Of a stretch of DNA of 16,094 nt, positions 1 through 6,887 are shown one piece after another. Made by a program: the position numbers and the translations under genes. Origin of the DNA: DATCSE01 sp036568605. GTDB taxonomy: Bacteria; Pseudomonadota; Gammaproteobacteria; Burkholderiales; Burkholderiaceae_C. The stretch's first letter is position 1, and the number at the start of each line of letters is the position of its first letter. The notes below the pieces were generated by a model. That model saw only the letters and a program-made list of their open reading frames with translations. It did not search any database and was not told where the DNA came from. The stretch spans positions 1-16,094 of the forward strand of contig DATCSE010000407.1 of the NCBI GenBank assembly GCA_036568605.1. Reading direction: 5' to 3'.

Positions 1-30
1 GCCTTCCACCTGTTCGGGCTGGCCATCCGG

Positions 31-110
31 TTCGGAAAGGCCTCACCCCGTTCGGAAAGGCCTCACCCCGTTCGGAATGGTCTCACGCCGTTCGGAATGG
101 CCTCACGCCG
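31..110. repeat. 20-bp tandem repeat, four copies
   Basis: Four head-to-tail 20-bp units lie at 31-50, 51-70, 71-90 and 91-110. The first two are identical (TTCGGAAAGGCCTCACCCCG). The third and fourth differ from them by a few substitutions. A degenerate extra copy may precede them at about 13-30. There are no unique spacers, so this is a tandem array and not a CRISPR. The phase CCGTTCGG that ends one unit and begins the next is also the first 8 bases of the REP-like arm that follows at 108, so array and REP element appear to share an end sequence. Confidence 0.9.
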
Positions 111-174
111 TTCGGGCTGAGCTTGTCGAAGCCCTGGTGCCCCGTGCGCACTTCGACAAGCTCAGTGCGAACGG
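108..174. repeat. REP-like inverted repeat upstream of flhB
   Basis: Two 24-base arms at 108-131 and 151-174 are inverted repeats matching at 22 of 24 positions, separated by a 19-base loop. The core of the left arm is GGGCTGAGCTTGTCGAAG and the right arm begins CTTCGACAAGCTCAGTGCG. Transcribed, this would fold into a long stable hairpin. The arm sequence resembles a dispersed intergenic repeat common in high-GC proteobacterial genomes (recalled, not searched). It lies about 100 bases upstream of flhB and may shield the operon from upstream transcription; that role is inference. Confidence 0.85.
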
Positions 175-276
175 CTGGCCCGGCGCGAAACAACCTCGCG
201 TTTCCCGCTCTTATCCGCCTAAAGTCCAGCCCCCGCCCCGGAACAATGACGAAGCGCCTCCTCGCGGCGCTTCGCC

Positions 277-1476
277 ATGGCTGACAACAGTTCCCAAGAC
301 CGCAACCTACCTGCCTCGCAGCGCAAGCTTTCCAAAGCACGCGAGGACGGCCAGATCGCGCGCTCGCGCGACCTCGGGCATTTCGTCGCGATCGCGGCGT
401 GCGGCGCGGCGCTGGTGGTCGCGGCGCCGACGGTCACCGGCTGGCTGAAAGCGTCCCTGATGCAGGGGCTGCGGTTCAACGCGGCCGCGGTGCAGAACCC
501 GGGTTTCATGGGCGACCGGCTCGTCGAGCTGGCGACGCAGCTGCTCTGGATCATCGTGCCGTTCGGCGCCTTCATGGCGCTCGCGTCTATCGTCGGCAGC
601 GTCGCGAGCAGCGGCTGGACCTGGACGCTGAAGCCGCTCGCGCCCAAGTTCCACATGTTCAACCCGATCAGCGGGCTGGCCGGCCTGTTCTCGAAGGACA
701 AGCTGGTCGATGCGCTGAAGGGCAGCCTGCTCGCGCTGATCCTCGGTGCGATCGGCGCGTTCTACCTGAAGAGCCACGTCGATTCGTTCTCGGGCCTGCT
801 CGCGCTGCCGCTGCCGGCGGCAATCTCGGCGTCGACGCAGACGCTGCTCGGCGGTCTCGCGCTGCTGCTGCTGGCGCTGGCCGCGTTCGCGCTGGTCGAC
901 GTGCCGCTGCAGCGCTTCCTGCATGCCCAGCGCCTGAAGATGAGCCACCAGGAGCTGAAGCAGGAGCACAAGGAGATCGAGGGCAACCAGGAGGTCAAGG
1001 CCAAGGTCCGCGCGCGCATGCGCGAGGTCACGAAGCGCCGCATGCTGGCCGCGGTGCCCAAGGCGGACCTGGTCGTGATGAATCCGACCCACTACGCGGT
1101 CGCGCTGAAGTACGACGAGGCGAGCATGGGCGCACCGCGCGTCGTCGCGAAGGGCGCCGACCTGCTCGCGATGAAGATCCGCGACACCGCGAAGGGCGCG
1201 CAGGTGCCGGTGCTGCAGGCCCCGGTGCTGGCGCGTGCGCTGTACGCGCATGCCGAGCTCGACCGCGAGATCCCGGCCAAGCTGTTCGCCGCGGTCGCGC
1301 AGGTGCTGGCCTACGTGTACCAATTGCGCGCCGCGCTCTCGGGCAAGGTCGCGATGCCAGGCGCGCTGCCCGAGCTGAACGTACCGCCCGAGCTCGACCC
1401 GCACAACAAACCCGGCTACGCCGCCGCGAGCGCCGACGAGACCGACCTCGAACCGCAGGGAGCTGAACAGCAATGA
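277..1476 (+). CDS. flhB: Flagellar export gate protein FlhB
   Basis: FlhB is a membrane component of the flagellar type III export gate and the switch that changes substrate class from rod/hook to filament proteins. The 399-residue product has the typical N-terminus (QRKLSKAREDGQIARSRDL, about 15-33). Four hydrophobic spans lie near 34-57, 88-110, 148-165 and 188-210, followed by a charged linker and the cytoplasmic domain. The autocleavage motif NPTH is at residues 269-272, with cleavage expected between Asn269 and Pro270. About 40 residues beyond the conserved core form a Pro/Glu-rich tail, usual in this family. The ATG at 277 fits the family N-terminus, although the Shine-Dalgarno is weak. 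Its stop overlaps the flhA start (ATGA at 1473-1476), so it is the first visible gene of the flhB-flhA-flhF unit. Confidence 0.97.
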   Translation: MADNSSQDRNLPASQRKLSKAREDGQIARSRDLGHFVAIAACGAALVVAAPTVTGWLKASLMQGLRFNAAAVQNPGFMGDRLVELATQLLWIIVPFGAFMALASIVGSVASSGWTWTLKPLAPKFHMFNPISGLAGLFSKDKLVDALKGSLLALILGAIGAFYLKSHVDSFSGLLALPLPAAISASTQTLLGGLALLLLALAAFALVDVPLQRFLHAQRLKMSHQELKQEHKEIEGNQEVKAKVRARMREVTKRRMLAAVPKADLVVMNPTHYAVALKYDEASMGAPRVVAKGADLLAMKIRDTAKGAQVPVLQAPVLARALYAHAELDREIPAKLFAAVAQVLAYVYQLRAALSGKVAMPGALPELNVPPELDPHNKPGYAAASADETDLEPQGAEQQ

Positions 1477-3557
1477 ACCCGTTGATGCGCAAGCTGCAGG
1501 CGCTGCTCGGCCCGAACGTCAAGGCGATCCGCGCGTTGGCCGCGCCGGTCGTCATCGTGATGATCCTCGCGATGATGGTGCTGCCGCTGCCGGCGTTCGC
1601 GCTGGACCTGCTGTTCACCTTCAACATCGCGATGGCGCTGATGGTGCTGATGGTCGCGGCCTACATGGTGCGGCCGCTGGACTTCGCGGCGTTCCCGGCG
1701 GTGATCCTGCTGACCACGCTGCTGCGGCTGTCGCTGAACGTCGCGTCGACCCGGGTCGTGCTGCTCGAGGGCCATACCGGCGCCGGCGCGGCCGGCAAGG
1801 TGATCGAGTCGTTCGGGCACTTCCTGATCGGCGGCAACTTCGCGGTCGGCCTGATCGTGTTCGCGATCCTGGTGGTCATCAACTTCGTCGTCGTCACGAA
1901 GGGCGCCGAGCGCATCGCAGAAGTCGGCGCGCGCTTCACGCTGGACGCGATGCCCGGCAAGCAGATGGCGATCGACGCCGACATGAACGCCGGCCTGATC
2001 GACGAGAAGGAGGCGAAGCGCCGCCGCGCCGAGGTCGGCGAGGAGGCGGAGTTCTTCGGCTCGATGGACGGTGCGAGCAAGTACGTGCGCGGCGATGCGA
2101 TGGCGGGCTTGCTGATCCTCGCGATCAACATCGTCGGCGGCTTCGTGATCGGCGTCGCGCAGCACGACCTGTCGGCCGGGCAGGCGGCGAACAGCTACAT
2201 CCTGCTCGCGGTCGGCGATGCGCTGGTCGCACAGATCCCGGCGCTGCTGATCTCGGTGGCCGCGGCGATGGTGGTCTCGCGCGTCGGCAAGGAGTCGGAC
2301 GTCGGCGCGCAGATCGGCAAGCAGGTGTTCAGCTCGCCGCGCTCGCTGGCGATCACCGCCGGCGTGCTGGGGCTGCTGGGCATCGTGCCGGGCATGCCGC
2401 ACGTCGTGTTCCTGCTGATCGCGTCGGCGCTCGGTTATGCGGCCTGGCTGATGCACAAGCGCGCGCTCGCGGCGAAGAACGCGCCGCCGCCGCCCAAGGT
2501 GGTGGCCGAGCCGAATGCCGAGGCGAGCTGGGACGACCTGCTGCCGGTGGACACGCTGGGCCTGGAGGTCGGCTACCGGCTGATCGCGCTGGTCGACAAG
2601 GCGCGCCAGGGCGACCTGCTGGGCCGCATCAAGGGCGTGCGCAAGAAGTTTGCGCAGGACGTGGGCTTCCTGCCGCCGCCGGTGCACATCCGCGACAACC
2701 TGGAGCTCAAGCCCAGCGCGTACCGGCTGACGCTGCGCGGCGCGGTCGTCGGCGAAGGCGAGGCCTATCCGGGCATGCTGCTCGCGATCAACCCGGGCGG
2801 TGCGACCACGCAGCTGATCGGCACGCGCACCACCGACCCGGCGTTCGGGCTGCCGGCGGTCTGGATCGAGGAGCGTCAGCGCGAGTCCGCCCAAATGGCT
2901 GGATTTACGGTTGTTGATTGCTCGACCGTGGTGGCGACGCATCTTTCACACTTGATGCAGCTCCACGCGGCCAAGTTGCTTGGCCGTGTCGAGACCCAGC
3001 AACTGGTCGAGCACGTCACCAAGCTGGCCCCGAAAATGATCGAAGACGTCGTACCCAAGATGGTTGGCATCGCCGCACTGCAAAAGGTTCTGCAGCTCCT
3101 GCTCGAGGAAGGCGTGCACATCCGCGACATGCGTTCGATCGTCGAATGCCTGGCCGAGCATGCCGCGACCGTCACCGACCCGGCCGAGCTGACCCGCCGC
3201 ATCCGCATCCACCTCGCGCCGTCCATCGTGCAGCAGATCTACGGCCCGGTGCGCGAACTGGACGTGATCGCGCTGGAGCCCGAGCTCGAGCGCCTGGTCA
3301 CGCAGGCGCTGAACTCGCCGCACGGCCCGGCGCTGGACCCCGGCGTCGCCGAGACGCTGACCCGCAGCGCCGCCGATTCGGCCAAGCGCCAGGAAGACAT
3401 GGGCCATCCGGCGTGCCTGCTGGTGCCTGATTTGATCCGCGCGCCGATGGCGCGCCTGCTCAAGCGCGCCGCTCCGCGACTGCGCGTGCTGGGCCACAGC
3501 GAGATTCCCGAGACTCATTCGATCCGCATCGGTTCGATCATTGGAGCCACCGCATGA
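1473..3557 (+). CDS. flhA: Flagellar export gate protein FlhA
   Basis: FlhA is the large export-gate subunit. It forms a nonameric ring whose cytoplasmic domain docks chaperone-substrate complexes, and it couples proton flow to export. The 694-residue length is normal. Hydrophobic spans fill roughly residues 20-335, consistent with the eight-helix membrane domain. The FHIPEP signature is visible (RLSLNVASTRVVLL from residue 85), as is the conserved cytoplasmic loop ARFTLDAMPGKQMAIDAD near 150-170. A short linker leads to the cytosolic domain from about residue 354. The gene overlaps flhB by four bases at its start and flhF by four at its end, which implies translational coupling. Codons 474-505 (2892-2987) have unusually many A/T third positions compared with the rest of the gene, but the reading frame and protein stay FlhA-like. 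Confidence 0.98.
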   Translation: MNPLMRKLQALLGPNVKAIRALAAPVVIVMILAMMVLPLPAFALDLLFTFNIAMALMVLMVAAYMVRPLDFAAFPAVILLTTLLRLSLNVASTRVVLLEGHTGAGAAGKVIESFGHFLIGGNFAVGLIVFAILVVINFVVVTKGAERIAEVGARFTLDAMPGKQMAIDADMNAGLIDEKEAKRRRAEVGEEAEFFGSMDGASKYVRGDAMAGLLILAINIVGGFVIGVAQHDLSAGQAANSYILLAVGDALVAQIPALLISVAAAMVVSRVGKESDVGAQIGKQVFSSPRSLAITAGVLGLLGIVPGMPHVVFLLIASALGYAAWLMHKRALAAKNAPPPPKVVAEPNAEASWDDLLPVDTLGLEVGYRLIALVDKARQGDLLGRIKGVRKKFAQDVGFLPPPVHIRDNLELKPSAYRLTLRGAVVGEGEAYPGMLLAINPGGATTQLIGTRTTDPAFGLPAVWIEERQRESAQMAGFTVVDCSTVVATHLSHLMQLHAAKLLGRVETQQLVEHVTKLAPKMIEDVVPKMVGIAALQKVLQLLLEEGVHIRDMRSIVECLAEHAATVTDPAELTRRIRIHLAPSIVQQIYGPVRELDVIALEPELERLVTQALNSPHGPALDPGVAETLTRSAADSAKRQEDMGHPACLLVPDLIRAPMARLLKRAAPRLRVLGHSEIPETHSIRIGSIIGATA

Positions 3558-5137
3558 ACGTCAAGCGTTTCACCGCGCGCACGTCGCGTGATGCACTGAG
3601 CCTGGTGCGCCAGGCGCTCGGCGACGATGCCGTGGTGCTGTCGACCAAGCCGTCGGCCGGCGGTGTCGAGGTGCTGGCGATGGCGCCCGAAGGGCTGCAC
3701 CAGGTCGAGCGCATGGCTGCGAAGGCGCCGGTCGTCGCCGCGCCGGCAGCGCCGGTCGAGGAAGACGTCGCCAAGCTGTCGATGAGCACGCTGTCGTTCC
3801 AGGACTATGTGCGCGAGCGCCTGCTGCGCCGCCGCCAGACCGCGCTGAAGGGCGACAACGGCCGCGATGCGAGCGGCCCCGAGAGCCGCTTCGCCGAGCC
3901 GGCGCTGGGGGTGCCGCCGCTGATGATGGCCGCGCCGCGCCAGCCTGAGCCGGCGCCCGTCATGCCGGCACCGATCGCTGCCGCGCCGGCGCTGCCGGCT
4001 GCGGCCGCCGCCGCGCCCGCCAGCGTGCTCGAGCAGCGCATGAACGAGCGCGCGCCGGTGGCCGCGCCGCTGAACCTGCATCGCGAGGCGCCGGTCGCGG
4101 CCCGTCCGGCCGTGCAGGACATCCACATCCCCGGTCTGGCCGACGACTACTCGCACGCCGCGCATGCCGCGCAGGCGAGCGCGCGCCGCGACCAGGAAGA
4201 CATGATGAACGAGCTGCGCTCGATGAAGGGCCTGATCGAGGAGCGCTTCGGCGCGCTCGCCTTCATCGAGAAGATGCAGCGCCAGCCGGCCCAGGCGCGC
4301 ATGACGCAGAAGCTGCTCGATGCCGGCTTCTCGCCGGCGCTGATCCGCAAGCTCGGCGACAGCCTGCCGGCCGAAGTCGCCGACGAATCGGCCTGGGCCG
4401 CGAACGTGCTGGAGCGCAACCTGCCGACCGCCGAGGCCGAAGCGCCGCTGGAAGACCAGGGCGGCGTCTACGCGCTGATCGGCGCGACCGGCGTCGGCAA
4501 GACCACGACCACCGCGAAGATCGCCGCCGCGTTCGCGACCAAGTACGGCGCGGGCAACCTGGGCCTGATCACGCTGGACGCGTACCGGATCGGCGCCCAC
4601 GAACAGCTGCGCGCCTACGGCCGCATCCTCGGCGTGCCGGTGCACACCGCGCACGACCGCGCGTCGCTCGAGGACCTGCTGGAGCTGCTGGGCGGCAAGA
4701 AGATGGTGCTGATCGACACCGCCGGCATGGCGCAGCGCGACACCCGCACCCGCGAGCTGCTCGAGATGCTGAGCCACCGCACGATCCGCAAGCTGCTGGT
4801 CGTCAATGCCGCGTCGCAGGGCGAGACGATCGAGGACGTGATGATCTCGTACCGCGTCGCCGCCTGCGCCGGCGTGGTGCTGTCGAAGATGGACGAAGCG
4901 GTCAAGCTGGGCCCGGCGCTGGACGCGCTGATCCGGCACCGCGTCAAGGTCATCGGCGTGGCCAACGGCCAGCGCGTGCCCGAGGACTGGCATCGCCTGT
5001 CGGCCAACGCGCTGGTGCACCGCGCGCTGCGCGGCGGCGGCAGCAGCGCCTACAAGCTCGATGCGAGCGACGTGAACCTGATCTTCACCGCCGCGACGCA
5101 CGGCGCGGCCGCGACCCGCGGCGGGGTGCACGCCTGA
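3554..5137 (+). CDS. flhF: Flagellar biosynthesis GTPase FlhF
   Basis: FlhF is a GTPase of the SRP family (SRP54/FtsY relatives) that sets the position and number of flagella, usually at the cell pole. The 527-residue product starts MNVKRFTARTSRDALSLVR, a typical FlhF N-terminus. It continues with a long Ala/Pro-rich, low-complexity segment (about 60-195), then the N and G domains. Nucleotide-binding motifs are intact: P-loop GATGVGKTTTT at 310-320, DTAG at 388-391 and the base-specificity motif SKMD at 444-447. The ATG overlaps the flhA stop (ATGA at 3554-3557). FlhF normally works with the ATPase FlhG, which stimulates its GTPase through a short N-terminal helix. The next gene encodes an FlhG relative, but an atypical one. 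Confidence 0.96.
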   Translation: MNVKRFTARTSRDALSLVRQALGDDAVVLSTKPSAGGVEVLAMAPEGLHQVERMAAKAPVVAAPAAPVEEDVAKLSMSTLSFQDYVRERLLRRRQTALKGDNGRDASGPESRFAEPALGVPPLMMAAPRQPEPAPVMPAPIAAAPALPAAAAAAPASVLEQRMNERAPVAAPLNLHREAPVAARPAVQDIHIPGLADDYSHAAHAAQASARRDQEDMMNELRSMKGLIEERFGALAFIEKMQRQPAQARMTQKLLDAGFSPALIRKLGDSLPAEVADESAWAANVLERNLPTAEAEAPLEDQGGVYALIGATGVGKTTTTAKIAAAFATKYGAGNLGLITLDAYRIGAHEQLRAYGRILGVPVHTAHDRASLEDLLELLGGKKMVLIDTAGMAQRDTRTRELLEMLSHRTIRKLLVVNAASQGETIEDVMISYRVAACAGVVLSKMDEAVKLGPALDALIRHRVKVIGVANGQRVPEDWHRLSANALVHRALRGGGSSAYKLDASDVNLIFTAATHGAAATRGGVHA

Positions 5138-5189
5138 GGCGCGCCGCGACGACGACAACGACGACGAAACCCGAACCCCTCCCAGCCCC

Positions 5190-6011
5190 ATGCGCGAGCC
5201 GATCTCTTCCCCGATGCCGCTGGACCAGGCCCATGGCCTGCGCCGCCTGTTCGCGCACGCGCGCGTCTGCATCGTGCCGGTGGTCTCGAACCCGAACGTC
5301 GCGTTCGGCGGCGTGATGCTCGAACGGCTGTGCACCGCGTTCGCCGAGCACGGCAAGCACACGCTGGTCGTCGACGCGGCCGAGCGTGGCGGAGAGCCGT
5401 CCGAGCTTGCGCGGCTGGACCTGGCCGAAGGCATCGAGCGGCTGTCGCCGCAGGTCTCGTACCTGGCGGCGCGCGGGCTGCCGATCCGCTATGTCAACGC
5501 GGCCGGCTCGACCGCGCCGTTCCTGCGCGCGGTGCTCGACGCGGCGCCCGATTGCGACGTGGTGCTGATGCACGCCAGCGCGACCGACCTGTGCCGCCTG
5601 TTCGCGCGCACCGTGCAGGGCGATGCCGAGATCGGCGTCACGCCGCGCCCGCTGCTGCTGGCCGATGACCGGCCGGCCAGCGTCACGCATGCGTATGCGG
5701 CGATGAAGCTGCTGACCCAGCGCGCCGGGCTGGTCGTGCACGACCTGCTGCTCGGCGCCGCGCCGCAGTCGCCGCGTGCGGAGCGCATCGCGATGCAGAT
5801 CGCCACTTGCGCCGACGATTTTCTCGGCGCGGTGCTGCGCGACTGGGTGCAGATCGACCCGGCCTGCGACCCGACCGACGCGCCGCCCGCCGCGCTGCGC
5901 CGGCTGGTGCGCGAACAACTGCAATCGACGCTGGGCGATACGGCCGTCGCCGCGGCGATGAGCCCGGCGGCCCTCGAGCGCCACCGCGACCCTCTCGCGG
6001 CCCGTCACTGA
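5190..6011 (+). CDS. flhG: Degenerate FlhG/FleN (MinD-like) protein lacking a P-loop
   Basis: FlhG (FleN) is a MinD-type ATPase that limits flagellar number and activates FlhF. The 273-residue product has position, size and landmarks of that family. The N-terminal DQAHGLRRLF (12-21) matches the conserved DQAxxLR activating helix. HTLVVDA (57-63) fits the strand carrying the Walker A-prime aspartate. RPASVTHAYAAMKLL (161-175) matches the FleN segment usually read as PTSxTDAYAxIK. Where the deviant Walker A motif (KGGVGKT) should be, the protein reads VVSNPNVAFGG (31-41), with no lysine and no GKT. ATP binding is therefore probably lost. The gene sits 52 bases after flhF and 19 before fliA. No clear Shine-Dalgarno precedes the ATG at 5190, and the in-frame ATG at 5214 (Met9) is an alternative that keeps the DQA helix. 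Confidence 0.82.
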   Translation: MREPISSPMPLDQAHGLRRLFAHARVCIVPVVSNPNVAFGGVMLERLCTAFAEHGKHTLVVDAAERGGEPSELARLDLAEGIERLSPQVSYLAARGLPIRYVNAAGSTAPFLRAVLDAAPDCDVVLMHASATDLCRLFARTVQGDAEIGVTPRPLLLADDRPASVTHAYAAMKLLTQRAGLVVHDLLLGAAPQSPRAERIAMQIATCADDFLGAVLRDWVQIDPACDPTDAPPAALRRLVREQLQSTLGDTAVAAAMSPAALERHRDPLAARH

Positions 6012-6030
6012 TTTCTCTCGGAGCGACCTC

Positions 6031-6744
6031 ATGTACACCGCCAAAGGCCGACTCGACCTGGATTCGCAGCTCAAGCAGCACAGCACGCTGGTGCGCCGCC
6101 TCGCGCACCAGATGATCGCGAAGCTGCCCGCCAACGTCGAGATCGACGACCTGATCCAGGTCGGCATGATCGGGTTGGCCGACGCGCTGTCGCGTTTCGA
6201 CGCGAGCCAGGGCGTGCAGTTCGAAACCTTCGCGACCCAGCGCATCCGCGGTGCGATGCTCGACGAGCTGCGCGGCAACGACTACCTGTCGCGCGGCACG
6301 CGCAAGCAGCAGCGCACGATCGAGACCGCGGTGCACAAGCTGGAGCAGAAGCTCGGCCGCGCGCCGGCCGAAAGCGAGATCGCGAAGGAGATGGGCGTCA
6401 CGCTGGCCGAGTACCAGGAGCTGCTCGGCAAGGTGCGCGGCACCCAGCTCGTCTACCTCGAGGACATGGCCGGCGACGAGGGCGACAACGACTTCCTCGA
6501 CCGCCATGTGGCCGACGAGGACAGCAACCCGCTCGCGCAACTGCAGGACCACCGCATGCGCGAGGCGCTGATCGAGGCGATCAAGGCGCTGCCGGAACGC
6601 GAGCAGTACGTGATGAGCATGTACTACGAGCACGACATGAACCTGAAAGAGATCGCGGCGGTGCTGAAGGTCACCGAGTCGCGCGTCTGCCAGTTGCACA
6701 GCCAGTCGATCGCTCGCTTGCGCGTGAAGCTTCGCGCTTATTGA
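6031..6744 (+). CDS. fliA: Flagellar RNA polymerase sigma factor FliA (sigma-28)
   Basis: FliA directs RNA polymerase to late flagellar, motor and chemotaxis promoters and is held inactive by FlgM until the hook is complete. The 237-residue length is typical. Region 2 spans about 15-85, with the core-binding and -10-reading stretch EIDDLIQVGMIGLADALSRF and FETFATQRIRGAMLDELR. Region 3 lies at about 90-160. Region 4, with its helix-turn-helix, is near 180-235 (ALPEREQYVMSMYYEHDMNL, then LKVTESRVCQLH). The sequence CGGAG about ten bases upstream of the ATG is a usable ribosome site. It is the last gene of the flagellar run and is followed by a strong hairpin at 6757-6775. Confidence 0.97.
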   Translation: MYTAKGRLDLDSQLKQHSTLVRRLAHQMIAKLPANVEIDDLIQVGMIGLADALSRFDASQGVQFETFATQRIRGAMLDELRGNDYLSRGTRKQQRTIETAVHKLEQKLGRAPAESEIAKEMGVTLAEYQELLGKVRGTQLVYLEDMAGDEGDNDFLDRHVADEDSNPLAQLQDHRMREALIEAIKALPEREQYVMSMYYEHDMNLKEIAAVLKVTESRVCQLHSQSIARLRVKLRAY

Positions 6745-6756
6745 ATGACCACCCCC

Positions 6757-6775
6757 GGAGCGGCTTTGCCGCTCC
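6757..6775 (+). terminator. Hairpin after fliA, possible terminator
   Basis: A perfect 8-bp stem (GGAGCGGC / GCCGCTCC) with a TTT loop lies 12 bases after the fliA stop. There is no T-tract after it, so it may act as an RNA-stabilising hairpin or a weak or Rho-assisted terminator instead of a classical intrinsic one. The position, right after the last flagellar gene, favours an end-of-operon role. Confidence 0.55.
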
Positions 6776-6795
6776 CCCTCGCAGGAACCGGTCAC

Positions 6796-6841
6796 CCTGA
6801 GGTATCGAAGGGCGCCAGTGGACCGGCGAAGCCGGATCCAC
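6796..6841. repeat. Small REP-like repeat plus hairpin between fliA and the chemoreceptor gene
   Basis: CCTGAGGTATCGAAGGGCG (6796-6814) shares the 13-base core TGAGGTATCGAAG with the element at 8265-8277. It resembles the arm of the repeat at 108-131. It is followed by a hairpin of arms GTGGACCGGC (6818-6827) and GCCGGATCCAC (6831-6841) with a GAA loop and one bulged A. Both look like degenerate members of dispersed intergenic repeat families. Confidence 0.6.
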
Positions 6842-6887
6842 GGCGTCTGCTTGATTGGGTGCTGATGTTCGCAAGAAGAAGGCTGAT

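Noticed and set aside
31..110. CRISPR-like direct repeats
   Set aside because: The 20-bp units are contiguous with no unique spacers, and no cas genes are present, so this is a plain tandem array.
219..250. Possible sigma-28 promoter for flhB (TAAAG at 220-224)
   Set aside because: The matching -10 part is poor (at most 4 of 8 to GCCGATAA at allowed spacing), so the site is not supported.
307..5434. Long open frames on the minus strand opposite flhB, flhA and flhF (for example 307-1473, 1416-2942, 3515-5434)
   Set aside because: They are rich in Arg, Gln, His and Ala with no recognisable domains, and lie antisense to certain genes. They are shadows produced by high GC content.
6855..6887. 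Upstream TTG start for the chemoreceptor gene
   Set aside because: It adds 11 residues without family support, while the ATG at 6888 has an AAGAAGG ribosome site at good spacing.
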